This document shows positions 46,452-54,533 of a stretch of 64,000 bases of DNA, in pieces (the first letter of the stretch is position 1; every line of letters starts with the position of its first letter). The notes beneath the pieces were generated by a model. It was not told the origin of the DNA, ran no database searches, and worked only from the letters and a program-made list of their open reading frames with translations. This DNA comes from Betaproteobacteria bacterium. GTDB lineage: Bacteria > Pseudomonadota > Gammaproteobacteria > Burkholderiales > JAEUOS01. The translations under genes and the position numbers were made by a program. The stretch spans positions 62,001 to 126,000 of the forward strand of contig JAQGMJ010000070.1 of NCBI GenBank assembly GCA_028292405.1. The letters are read 5' to 3'.

Positions 46452-47855
46452 CTATCCGTCCGCCAGCGCCGGCACCGGCTTGCCTTCGAGCACGCGGGTG
46501 CCCAGCTCGGCCAGGCGGCGCACGCGGCTGTTGGCCGCCACGGTGCCGTCGCGGTCGAAGGCCTCGACGTTGACTTCGATGTCGTCGAGCGCGTAGTAAT
46601 AGTTGACCATCAGCCCGTAGGCCTGCTTCAGGCCCTTCACCGAGGTGTCGGCCAGCCAGTTGATGCGCTCCAGGCGTGCGCCGTTGCCGAGGTGAAAGCG
46701 CGCCACGGGGTCGCGCGGCCGGCCGCTGCGTTCCTTCACGTTGGCCAGGTAGTGCGCCACCAGCGCGGTGAGCGCGCCGCGCAGGCGGTGGGTGGATTCG
46801 GCGTCGCGCGCCCAGTCGGGCGAGCTGTTGACTACTGCCAGCGCCTGCTGCAGTTCCGGCGGCAGGGTCGCGCCCTTCAGCCAGCCGGCGAAGCCCGGCA
46901 CCGGCGAGAGCGTGGAGAAATGCGCCAGCTTGGGGAAGTCGCGCTTCAGGTCTTCCACCACACGCTTGATCAGGAAGTTGCCGAATGAAATGCCGCGCAG
47001 GCCGACTTGCGTGGACGAGATCGAGTAGAACATCGCCGCCCGCGCGCGCTTGGTGTCGAACACCGGGGCCGAGACGTCGAGCAGGGCCTGCACGTTGCCG
47101 GCGATGTCGTTGGTCAGCGCGACCTCGACGAACACCAGCGGCTCGCCCGGCAGGCGCGGGTGGAAATAGGCGTAGATGCGGCGGTCGTGGTCCAGGCGAT
47201 TTTTCAGGTCCGCCCAAGAATGGATCTCGTGCACCGCCTCATAGGCCATCAGCTTTTCGAGGATGGAGGCGGGCGTGTCCCAGCTCAAACGCCGCAGTTC
47301 GAGAAAGCCGACCTCGAACCACACCGAGAGCTGCTCGGCCAGCTCGGCGTCGAGCACCTTGAGTTCGGGCATCGCCTTGAGCTTCTCCAGCACCTCGGCG
47401 CGCACGTCGACCAGGAAGCGCACGCCGGCTTCGGCCGAGCCGACCTGCCGGATCACCCGCGCGCGCGGCGACACCATCGCCTCGCGCAGGCGGGTTTCCA
47501 TCTCCCACTCCTGCGCGCTGTCGAGGCTGGCGGCGTACTCGCCATAGGCCTTTTCCAGCGGCTGCGCATCGGGCTTGAGTTCGGTGGCGAAGGCGCGCAG
47601 CGCCTCCAGCCGGGTGGCGGCGTCCATCGCCCGGTACTGGCCGATCAGGCCCAGCGCCCGGGCGCGCGAGGCGACCGGGCCGCCCTGCTCCTTGGCGCAC
47701 GATTCGAGGTCGCGCCGCCAAGTGCGCAGGCTGGAATTGGAGACCGGCGCCTCGCCATTGCTGTCGCCCTTGAGCCAGGCGCCGACGCGGCCCAGCAGGT
47801 TGGGTTTGGCGGCATTCGGGGCCGTGCTTTCAGGGGAATTCGGAGTGTTGCTCAT
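46452..47855 (-). CDS. malonyl-CoA decarboxylase
   Basis: Converts malonyl-CoA to acetyl-CoA and CO2. The 467 residues have the helical N-terminal domain and a GNAT-like catalytic domain with ISSTQVGLRGISFGNFLIKR (near residue 275), the Ser motif HFSTLSPVPGFAGWL (near 305) and the His motif FHLGNGARLERINWLAD (near 390). The Ser/His dyad known from the family is present. Next to a Bug protein and CoA-transferase it suggests malonate use. Confidence 0.93.
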   Translation of the reverse strand: MSNTPNSPESTAPNAAKPNLLGRVGAWLKGDSNGEAPVSNSSLRTWRRDLESCAKEQGGPVASRARALGLIGQYRAMDAATRLEALRAFATELKPDAQPLEKAYGEYAASLDSAQEWEMETRLREAMVSPRARVIRQVGSAEAGVRFLVDVRAEVLEKLKAMPELKVLDAELAEQLSVWFEVGFLELRRLSWDTPASILEKLMAYEAVHEIHSWADLKNRLDHDRRIYAYFHPRLPGEPLVFVEVALTNDIAGNVQALLDVSAPVFDTKRARAAMFYSISSTQVGLRGISFGNFLIKRVVEDLKRDFPKLAHFSTLSPVPGFAGWLKGATLPPELQQALAVVNSSPDWARDAESTHRLRGALTALVAHYLANVKERSGRPRDPVARFHLGNGARLERINWLADTSVKGLKQAYGLMVNYYYALDDIEVNVEAFDRDGTVAANSRVRRLAELGTRVLEGKPVPALADG

Positions 47856-48009
47856 AAATTAGGCAAAAACTCAAGAAATATGACGCACTGCGGCAACAAA
47901 GCGTACCGTAGGCATCAGGATAGCAGTGAATTGACCTCAATTGGGCACAACTAGGATGGCGAAACGGCATTATTGCGACTCCGCAACGCGAAGCGCCGGC
48001 CGAACCGCC

Positions 48010-48987
48010 TCAGGGGTAGGCGGCAGCGAGTATCTGTCCCAGGCGCGGCAGCTCGGCCTTGGGCAGCCAGTTGATCCCCGCCGCACGGCTGCGCCCGCCA
48101 CCGCTGGCGAACTGGCGGCACACCGCGTCCGCCCCCGCCGGGCGCACGGTGGGCGCGCGCACGCTCACCATGTAGCCGGGCGTGCCTTCGCGCACGCCCT
48201 CGACCAGCACCGCATGCGCGCGCTCCGGGTGCTCGCGCGCCAGTTCGTTGGCGAACACGCCATTGACCCGCCGCGCCCAAGGCGCGTCCGGCAGCAGGTA
48301 GGCGGCGACGCCGCAGGGGGCGTCGTGCAGCAGCGTGGGTGTAAGCGAGTGCGCCTGCGCCATGTCGCGGGCGAAGCACTCGCGCAGGCGCGTGAGCAAC
48401 AGCGGGTCAGCGGCGATCAGCCCGCGCGGGTCGGCATGGGCGGCGAAGCGGCTAAACAGCGCCAGCGGCGGCATGCACAGGTCGGCCTCGCTCTCGCCAT
48501 AGGCGTTGTAGTTCACCAGTTCGCCGAACTCGCGCAGCAGCGCTTCGTCGACCGCGCTCATTCCCGCTGCCTGCGCGGCGGCGTGGGCGGCCGCGTGCAG
48601 GTTGTCGCCATAGGCGGCGGCCACGGCCCAGGCGCGAAAGCGTCCGTTAAGCAGCGCATCGACGATCAGGCTGGAGCAGGTGTCGGGGGAAGTGTCGATG
48701 TGCGCGGCGAGGCCGGGGTGGGCCGGAATCTCGCCGGCGAAATGATGGTCGTGCCAGGCCACCTGCACGCCGGCGTCGAGCAGGCGCGTCAGCGCGGCGC
48801 GGTTGCTGTCGAGCGAAATGTCGGCGACGTGGACGGTGTCGCCCGCGGTCGCATCGACGCGTTCGAGCAGCGCGATGTCGCGCTTCACCCCCGTGACCAG
48901 GTGATCCGGAACAAAGCCCGCCAGGCGCAACTGCTGGGCGGCGCACAGGCCGTCGGCATCGCCGTTGAACACCAGGTGGCGCGCCAT
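48010..48987 (-). CDS. DHH-family phosphoesterase
   Basis: From ATG 48987 the protein has 325 residues. It begins with FNGDADGLCA (DHD-like metal motif near residue 8), followed by VHVADISLDSN (near 55), VAWHDHHFAG (near 75) with the DHH motif, and GRSRAAGINWLP near the end as the DHHA1-type tail. Such enzymes hydrolyse nanoRNA, cyclic dinucleotides or phosphoesters. The exact group is not clear. It is divergent from narK. Confidence 0.8.
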   Translation of the reverse strand: MARHLVFNGDADGLCAAQQLRLAGFVPDHLVTGVKRDIALLERVDATAGDTVHVADISLDSNRAALTRLLDAGVQVAWHDHHFAGEIPAHPGLAAHIDTSPDTCSSLIVDALLNGRFRAWAVAAAYGDNLHAAAHAAAQAAGMSAVDEALLREFGELVNYNAYGESEADLCMPPLALFSRFAAHADPRGLIAADPLLLTRLRECFARDMAQAHSLTPTLLHDAPCGVAAYLLPDAPWARRVNGVFANELAREHPERAHAVLVEGVREGTPGYMVSVRAPTVRPAGADAVCRQFASGGGRSRAAGINWLPKAELPRLGQILAAAYP

Positions 48988-49236
48988 CAGCCCTCCCCGC
49001 CCGGGCGCGCGGCGCGGCTGGAACAGCACGTGAAAAGCGGCAACGTCATGGTGGACCGGTACGCGTTCGACGATGCTTCGATTGTCGCATGCGCCGGCCC
49101 GGCTGCGCGCGATGCGTCGCGCCGCGCCCTATCGCAGTGCGAGGACGCACCACGAGCGCACCGCAATGGACGGCGCCCCCGGTCCATGCCGGGCAGACGC
49201 GCCGCCTGGCCCCTCTGGCGCCGCCGCCGCGCGCGC

Positions 49237-49252
49237 TGGCATATGCCTTGCG
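49237..49252 (+). promoter_or_regulatory. sigma-54-type promoter of narK
   Basis: TGGCATATGCCTTGCG matches the -24/-12 consensus TGGCAYRNNNNTTGCW at all but the last position. The predicted transcription start is near 49263, about 85 bases before the narK ATG. Two 6-base-loop hairpins follow (around 49290 and 49300), but they do not fit the A1/G4 rule. Confidence 0.7.
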
Positions 49253-49346
49253 AGATACGGCTCACGCAGTCTGAAATCCCGGCCCCGGCCGCACGAAAGC
49301 GGTGTAAATTCACCCTCGCGCGCCTTCATCAACGGAGAAAAGTTTC

Positions 49347-50576
49347 ATGTCCAAGCCTGCTGCCCGGGCTTCCTCGCGAGTTTCCTTCTGGCGTGCCGGC
49401 CATTCGCCGACGCTGGTGGCCGCTTTTCTCTATTTCAATTTCACCTTCATGGCCTGGGTGCTGCTGGGGCCGCTGGCAGTGCAGATTGCCGCCGACCTCA
49501 AGCTTTCCGCCGCCGAGCAGGGCCTGATGATTGCCACGCCGCTGCTGGCCGGCGCGATTTTGCGCGTCGCCATGGGCATGCTGGCGGACCGCCTGCAGCC
49601 GCGCCTGGCAGGCGCCATCGGCCAGGTGGTGGTGATCGCCGCGCTGATGGCGGTGTGGCTGATCGGCGTCGACAGTTACGCCGAAGTGCTGGCCCTGGGC
49701 GTGGTGCTGGGCCTGGCCGGCGCCTCCTTCGCAGCGGCTTTGCGCCTGGCTTCCGGCATCTACCCGCCGGAGCATCGCGGCCTGGCGCTGGGCATCACCG
49801 GCGCGGGCAACTTCGGCACCGTGCTTGCCGCTTTCTTCGGCCCATCGCTTGCCGCCGCCTTCGGCTGGCAAAACGTGCTGGGCATGGCGCTGGTGCCGCT
49901 GATCTTAGCCTTCGCCTATTACCTGCTGGCCGCGCGCGACGGCGACGAGCCCGCGCCGGTGCGGGTGAGCGCCGACTACCTGCGCGTGCTGCGCAACCAC
50001 GACGCGCTGTGGTTCATGTTTTTCTATGCGGTGAGCTTCGGCGGCTTTGTCGGACTGGCCTCTTTCCTCACCGTCTACTTCGCTACCGAGTTCGGCCTCA
50101 CCGCTGTTTCAGCCGGCTATTGCGCGGCGCTGTGCTGCTGCATCGGCTCGGTGTTCCGGCCCTTCGGCGTTCGCTTTGCCGAGCGCCTGGGCGGCATCCG
50201 CGCCCTCGCCATTCTCTACGGCACGGCGGCGGCAACCCTGGTGCTGGCGGCCGTCGGCCTGCCCTCGGCCTTGAGCGCGCTGGTGGTGTTCGGCATCGCC
50301 ATGCTGGCGCTGGGCATGGCCAACGGCGCGGTGTTCCAGGTGGTGCCGCAGCGTTTTCGCCAGGAGATGAGCGAGATGACGGCGATGATCGGCATGGCCG
50401 GCGCCGTCGGCGGCTTTTTGCTGGTGGCCTCGCTGGGCTTTTCGCACCAGGCCGGCGGCAGCTACCGCGCCGGCTTTTTGATGTTCGCCGCCTGCGCGGT
50501 GATCGCGCTGATCGGCCTGGCGGTGGTGAAGACGCGCTGGCGCAGCCTGTGGCGCGGCGCTGCCGCGCGCGCGTGA
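49347..50576 (+). CDS. narK: nitrate/nitrite transporter, MFS NNP family
   Basis: A 409-residue inner-membrane carrier with about 12 transmembrane helices. Hallmarks are FNFTFMAWVLLGPLAVQIA in helix 1, the MFS motif RVAMGMLADRLQPR after helix 2, and the nitrate signature GITGAGNFGT near residue 150. A second signature region is GMANGAVFQVVPQRF. It probably imports nitrate for assimilation, given nasT downstream. Ribosome site ACGGAG. Promoter is sigma-54-like. Confidence 0.93.
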   Translation: MSKPAARASSRVSFWRAGHSPTLVAAFLYFNFTFMAWVLLGPLAVQIAADLKLSAAEQGLMIATPLLAGAILRVAMGMLADRLQPRLAGAIGQVVVIAALMAVWLIGVDSYAEVLALGVVLGLAGASFAAALRLASGIYPPEHRGLALGITGAGNFGTVLAAFFGPSLAAAFGWQNVLGMALVPLILAFAYYLLAARDGDEPAPVRVSADYLRVLRNHDALWFMFFYAVSFGGFVGLASFLTVYFATEFGLTAVSAGYCAALCCCIGSVFRPFGVRFAERLGGIRALAILYGTAAATLVLAAVGLPSALSALVVFGIAMLALGMANGAVFQVVPQRFRQEMSEMTAMIGMAGAVGGFLLVASLGFSHQAGGSYRAGFLMFAACAVIALIGLAVVKTRWRSLWRGAAARA

Positions 50577-50655
50577 AGCTCACAAGACACGACACACGAA
50601 ACGACGCCAAGCAACGACGCTTTCCGATAAACATAACCGAGACCAGAGCTACGCA

Positions 50656-51231
50656 ATGCCGCGAGCCCTCATACTGACCGAAGCCCCCGCCTCACCCGAG
50701 CCCCTGCGCCTGGGCCTGTTGGCCGGCGGCTACAACGTACTCGACGAAATCACCGAGCCGCAGCGCCTGCTCAAGCGCGCCAGCGCGATCGAGCCCGACA
50801 TCGTGGTGATCGCCACCGACACGCCTTCGCCGGCGCTGTTCGAGGCCCTGCGCGTGCTCTACGACAACGCGCCCTGCGCGGTGGCCGTGTACACCACCGA
50901 CACCTCGGAAGCCAGCATCGAGCAGGCCGCCGCCTGCGGCGTGCAGGCCTGGGAGACCGGCGGCCTTTCGGGCGAGCGTTTGCCGGCGCAACTGGCCGCC
51001 GCGCGCGCCCGCTTCCGGCTCCTGAACGACACCCGCGAGGCGCTGGAAGAAGCCAGCAGCAAGCTCGAAGAGCGCAAGCTGGTGGACCGCGCCAAGGGCA
51101 TCCTGATGCAGTCCAAGCGCATGAGCGAGAATGAAGCCTATTCCGCGCTGCGCAAGCTGGCGATGGAAAAGAAACTCAAGATGGGCGCCATCGCCGAACA
51201 GATCATCAACACCGCGCACCTGCTGGCGTAA
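50656..51231 (+). CDS. nasT: ANTAR-domain antitermination regulator NasT, with degenerate receiver
   Basis: The 191-residue protein has a receiver-like domain (1-120) and a C-terminal ANTAR RNA-binding domain (KLVDRAKGILMQSKRMSENE, then YSALRKLAMEKKLKMGAIAE). It should bind two-hairpin RNA leaders and prevent termination. The receiver lacks the usual paired acidic residues at the start (ALILTEAPA). The normal phospho-Asp position falls on Ala in DIVVIATDTPSP. Control by protein sequestration (NasS) rather than phosphorylation is the known mode. No NasS gene is adjacent. It is probably co-transcribed with narK (79-base gap). Confidence 0.92.
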   Translation: MPRALILTEAPASPEPLRLGLLAGGYNVLDEITEPQRLLKRASAIEPDIVVIATDTPSPALFEALRVLYDNAPCAVAVYTTDTSEASIEQAAACGVQAWETGGLSGERLPAQLAAARARFRLLNDTREALEEASSKLEERKLVDRAKGILMQSKRMSENEAYSALRKLAMEKKLKMGAIAEQIINTAHLLA

Positions 51232-51255
51232 AGCGCAAGCCACACGCGCGGCGCC

Positions 51256-52992
51256 TCAATGGCGCAGCAGCGCCAGCACCAGCAGCACCGCCAATACCAG
51301 GCAAAGCGACTTCCAGAAAGCCAGCGGATTGCGCTCCAGCAGGGGCGCGCGCGTACGGCTGAGAAACTCGCTGTTCGGATGCCGCAGGTCGTGGAGAAAT
51401 TCGGAAAGTTCGCCGTAGCGCCGCGCCGGTTCCGGCTGCAGGGCGCGCCGCAGGGCTTCGTCGACCCAGGCAGGAATCTCGCGCTTGTCACCCAATGCGG
51501 AGTCGTAGCGCAGGCGCCGCTGCGCCGCCCGGCTGCGCGCCTTGGCCACTTCGGCGCCGTAGGGCAGCCGGCCGGTAAGCATCTGGTAGGCGATCACGCC
51601 GAGCGAAAACAGGTCGGAGCGCGGCGAGCCGCCCTCGCCGAGAAAATATTCCGGCGCGGTGTACTGGGCGGTGCCGAGAATGTCCTCTTCCGCCCCGGGC
51701 GGCGCGGTCTCGGCCAGGCCGGCGACGCGGGCGGAGGCGAAGTCGATGATCTTCACCGTCCCGGTGGCGTCGATCAGGATGTTCGCCGGCCGCAGGTCCT
51801 GGTGCAGCATTTCCATGCGGTGAAAGGCCAGCAGGCCGCGCGCGATCTGCTCGACGATGCCGCGCACCGTCTCCAGCGCCGGCGCGGGGTTATCGATCAT
51901 CCATTGCGCCAGCGACTGGCCGTCGATGAATTCGCTGGCGACATACAGATAATTGCGCTTGCGCGCCGGGGCGCAGGGCTTGAGCACGTGCGCGTTGTCG
52001 ATGCGCCGCGCCACCCATTCCTCGAGCATGAAGCGCTCGATATAGGCCGGGTCGCCGCGCAGGTCGATGGAGGGAATCTTCAGCGCGACTTTCCCGCCGC
52101 TGGCGTTGTCGACGGCGAGGTACACATGGCTACGGCTGCTGCCATGCAACTCCTTGACGATGCGGTAGCCGTCGAAATCCATCCGCGGCTCGAGCAGCGG
52201 TGGTAATTGCAGGCCGGCCAGTTGCTGCTGGATTTCGTTGGCGCCCCGTTCCGGCAGCGCGTCGACGCGGATGATCTGCACCGTGAGATTGTCCGGGCTG
52301 CCGCACCGCGCCGCCTCGGCGACGATCTCCCGCGCGGCGGTGTCGAGGTCCACGCCGGGGACGGCGAGGGCGGCGGCGATGGCGCCGGCGACGAATTCTG
52401 CCTCGACGTACTCATGCACCCCGTCGGTGGCGAGCACGAAGACGTCACCGACTTCGACCTGCAGCGCCTGGTAGTCGATCTCCACCCGCGGCCCCACACC
52501 CAGCGCGCGGCCGAGATGGCTTTGCCCGGGCGCCACCCAGATGCGGTGGTCGGTAGTGAGCTGTTCCAGGCCATGGCTGCTGACACGAAAGATGCGCGCG
52601 TCGCCGACGTGGAACAGGTGCGCCGTGGCGGACTTGAGCACCAGCGCGCTGAAGGTGCAGACGTAGCCGCGGTCCTTGTCGTAGCGCCCCTGGCTTTGCT
52701 GGGTCTGGGCGTGCAGCCAGGAATTGACGGCGGCCAGCACGCGCTCGGCCGAGGTCTTGACCGTCCAGGCCTCGGAGGTGCAGTAATAGTCTTCGAGAAA
52801 GCCGCCGACCGCCGCCTGGCTGGCGACATCGCTGACGGCGCTGCTGCCGATACCGTCGGCCAGGGCGATGGCGATGCCCTTGCTGTCGAGCAGCGGCTGC
52901 GCGGGAACGCACAGGCCGTGGAAGTCCTGGTTGACCTCCTTGCGGCCACGGTCGGAATGCTGCCCCGCCGATATTTTCAGTTCACTGGACAT
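51256..52992 (-). CDS. fused PP2C phosphatase / Ser-Thr kinase, membrane-anchored
   Basis: Residues 1-245 are a PP2C phosphatase (GRKEVNQDFHG, ALADGIGSS, HVGDARIFRV, LATDGVHEY, CGSPDNLTVQ). Residues 273-520 are an eukaryote-like kinase (VALKIPS, HQDLRPANILI, IIDFASARVAG). The kinase has HQD instead of HRD and DFA instead of DFG, so activity may be altered. A single membrane helix (about 553-575) ends the chain, leaving both domains in the cytoplasm. Similar fusions lie in nitrate-assimilation clusters of pseudomonads, so a role in nitrate control is plausible. Confidence 0.92.
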   Translation of the reverse strand: MSSELKISAGQHSDRGRKEVNQDFHGLCVPAQPLLDSKGIAIALADGIGSSAVSDVASQAAVGGFLEDYYCTSEAWTVKTSAERVLAAVNSWLHAQTQQSQGRYDKDRGYVCTFSALVLKSATAHLFHVGDARIFRVSSHGLEQLTTDHRIWVAPGQSHLGRALGVGPRVEIDYQALQVEVGDVFVLATDGVHEYVEAEFVAGAIAAALAVPGVDLDTAAREIVAEAARCGSPDNLTVQIIRVDALPERGANEIQQQLAGLQLPPLLEPRMDFDGYRIVKELHGSSRSHVYLAVDNASGGKVALKIPSIDLRGDPAYIERFMLEEWVARRIDNAHVLKPCAPARKRNYLYVASEFIDGQSLAQWMIDNPAPALETVRGIVEQIARGLLAFHRMEMLHQDLRPANILIDATGTVKIIDFASARVAGLAETAPPGAEEDILGTAQYTAPEYFLGEGGSPRSDLFSLGVIAYQMLTGRLPYGAEVAKARSRAAQRRLRYDSALGDKREIPAWVDEALRRALQPEPARRYGELSEFLHDLRHPNSEFLSRTRAPLLERNPLAFWKSLCLVLAVLLVLALLRH

Positions 52993-53008
52993 CGCTCGCG
53001 CCGGATCG

Positions 53009-53034
53009 GCCCGCCCCCGGCATTGGGGGCGGGC
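53009..53034 (-). terminator. GC-rich hairpin after the formate/nitrite channel gene
   Basis: GCCCGCCCCC / GGGGGCGGGC with a 6-base loop forms a perfect 10-bp stem between the channel gene and the PP2C-kinase gene. No T run follows, so it may only attenuate transcription or protect the RNA end. Confidence 0.45.
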
Positions 53035-53052
53035 GCCCTATTCTGACGCCAA

Positions 53053-53865
53053 TCAGACCAGCTTGCGTTTCGGCGCGGTCTTGATGTGGGTGGCGTAGAG
53101 GGTCAGGCCGGTGAAGGAGAGGCCGCCGACCAGGTTGCCCAGCACGGTGGGGACTTCGTTCCAGATGAAGTAGTCCATCCACGAAAAGGCGCCGCCCAGA
53201 AAGAGCGCCGAGGGGAACAGGAACATGTTGACCACCGAGTGCTCGAAGGCCATGCCGAAGAACAGCATGATCGGCATCCACATGGCGATCACCTTGCCGC
53301 TGACGGAGGTGGAGATCATCGCGCCGACCACGCCGGTGGAAACCATCCAGTTGCACAGGATGCCGCGGATGAACAGGGTGAGCATGCCGGCGGCGCCGAA
53401 CTTTTCGTAGCCCAGGGTGCGCGCCACGCCGATGCCCGCGATCACCTTGCCGACCTTGTCGGGCTCCTGCGAAAAACCGTAGGTGAAGACAATGGACATC
53501 AGGATCGCCACTGTCAGCGCCCCGAGAAAGTTGCCGAGGAACACGAGGCCCCAGTTTTTCAGCACCCCGCCGATGGTCACGCCGGGGCGCTTGTCGATCA
53601 GCGCCAGCGGGGTGAGCACGAAGACGCCGGTGAGCAGGTCGAAGCCGAGCAGGTAGAGCATGCAAAAGCCCACCGGGAACAGGATGGCGCCGATGATCGG
53701 AAAGCCGGTCTGCACCGTGACGGTCACGGCGAACACGGCGGACAGCGCGAGGATGGCGCCGGCCATGTAGGCACGGATCAGCGTGTCCCGGGTTGCCATG
53801 AATATTTTGGATTCGCCCGCATCCACCATCTTGGTGACGAATTCCGCTGGTGCCAGATAAGACAT
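53053..53865 (-). CDS. formate/nitrite transporter family channel (NirC/FocA)
   Basis: A 270-residue inner-membrane protein with six helices, forming pentameric anion channels. Family motifs are GFCMLYLLGFDLLTGVF (near residue 81), NWGLVFLGNFLGAL (near 109) and HSVVNMFLFPSALFLGG (near 208), containing the channel His. Nitrite is the likely substrate from context. The unusual 5' leader carries a sigma-54-like promoter, an ANTAR-like hairpin and a terminator-like hairpin. Confidence 0.93.
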   Translation of the reverse strand: MSYLAPAEFVTKMVDAGESKIFMATRDTLIRAYMAGAILALSAVFAVTVTVQTGFPIIGAILFPVGFCMLYLLGFDLLTGVFVLTPLALIDKRPGVTIGGVLKNWGLVFLGNFLGALTVAILMSIVFTYGFSQEPDKVGKVIAGIGVARTLGYEKFGAAGMLTLFIRGILCNWMVSTGVVGAMISTSVSGKVIAMWMPIMLFFGMAFEHSVVNMFLFPSALFLGGAFSWMDYFIWNEVPTVLGNLVGGLSFTGLTLYATHIKTAPKRKLV

Positions 53866-53893
53866 GCTGATCTCCTTTGATTAGCGATTGTGG

Positions 53894-53951
53894 AAACAAA
53901 GCGTCCACCTGCACGCCCCCCGTTAATAGTGAGGACCGTGAAGGTGGACGC
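53894..53951 (-). terminator. terminator-like hairpin in the leader of the channel gene (candidate attenuator)
   Basis: On the minus strand GCGTCCACCT (53951-53942) pairs perfectly with AGGTGGACGC (53910-53901). Inside, CACG pairs with CGTG and C runs pair with G runs. TTTGTTT follows at once. The hairpin ends about 30 bases before the channel start codon, and no other minus-strand gene precedes it, so it can only act on the channel transcript. Confidence 0.75.
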
Positions 53952-53961
53952 CGTTATCCCT

Positions 53962-54018
53962 GAACTTCGGTTTGCACTGCCAGTTCTTTCCCGATGCTAA
54001 TGGCCGCCGTTGGCCATT
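53962..54018 (-). promoter_or_regulatory. ANTAR-type RNA leader of the channel gene
   Basis: Read on the minus strand, hairpin 1 (54018-53999) has a perfect 7-bp stem AATGGCC / GGCCATT with hexaloop AACGGC (A at 1, G at 4). Hairpin 2 (53986-53962) has stem GAACT / AGTTC, two more GC pairs, and a loop region containing AGTGCA, less regular than the motif. The terminator-like hairpin follows 10 bases later. Confidence 0.65.
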
Positions 54019-54032
54019 CCTGTGCCGACAAA

Positions 54033-54048
54033 AGCACATACCGCGCCA
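54033..54048 (-). promoter_or_regulatory. sigma-54-like promoter of the channel gene
   Basis: On the minus strand TGGCGCGGTATGTGCT keeps GG and GC separated by 10 bases but differs from the full consensus at two positions. Transcription would begin near 54022, four bases before the ANTAR-type hairpin, the same arrangement as at nrtA. Confidence 0.5.
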
Positions 54049-54395
54049 ACCGCTTTTTGCGTTGCGAAGCGCCTGTGGGGCGCCTCAGCCAGCCATTGCC
54101 CCAGGCGGAGGGTGCCCAAAGGCAGGGCGCGGGAATGCACGGCTGGTAGCGTTTGGTGCGCGGGCGCGGGTTTTCCAAGCCGGTGCGTGGAAGCCTCTTT
54201 ATGCACCGGCAGTGCGCGTCGGATTGTATACAGTGCACCCGGTGGATTGTTCACACCGTCACGGCCGCGCGACCTTCACATGCCGCGAGATGCGGCGCAC
54301 CCGCGGCTCGCCAGATGGAGCACAGCGGCGCGCCGCCCCACACCACGTCCATCAATTGCAAACCCTTGCAACGCTTTGTGTGCAGCGCATCAAAT

Positions 54396-54411
54396 TGGCA
54401 TAAGGGTTGCT
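54396..54411 (+). promoter_or_regulatory. sigma-54 promoter of the nrtABD operon
   Basis: TGGCATAAGGGTTGCT fits the consensus TGGCAYRNNNNTTGCW at every defined position. The start of transcription is predicted near 54422. Sigma-54 control with NtrC would tie nitrate uptake to nitrogen limitation. Confidence 0.85.
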
Positions 54412-54425
54412 TTTTAGAGCAACGG

Positions 54426-54466
54426 GACCTCTCAACGAAGAGCGGTTCTTGAACAAGGGTGTTTTC
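54426..54466 (+). promoter_or_regulatory. two-hairpin ANTAR target in the nrtA leader
   Basis: Hairpin 1 (54426-54447) pairs GACC-x-CTC with GAG-x-GGTT around hexaloop AACGAA. Hairpin 2 (54451-54466) pairs GAAC with GTTT around hexaloop AAGGGT. Both loops have A at position 1 and G at position 4, and both follow the predicted transcription start directly. A further hairpin (54470-54484, GCACA / TGTGC) and a T-rich stretch near 54500 come before the ATG at 54534. That terminator is weak. Confidence 0.75.
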
Positions 54467-54533
54467 CCGCACAAAAGCTGTGCGCGGCCAGCGCCTTTGT
54501 TGCTTCCACTCAACTCTGGAAACGCCAGCGCCC

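Noticed and set aside
53009-53034. Definite intrinsic terminator
   Set aside because: Strong stem but no T run on the minus strand; kept only as a low-confidence hairpin.
54190-54250. NtrC enhancer sites between nrtA and the channel gene (GCAC-CGGCA-GTGC near 54203, and TGCACCCGGTGG near 54234)
   Set aside because: Position midway between the two sigma-54 promoters is attractive, but the half-site spacing (5) differs from the usual 7 and the second site is poor; left as unproven.
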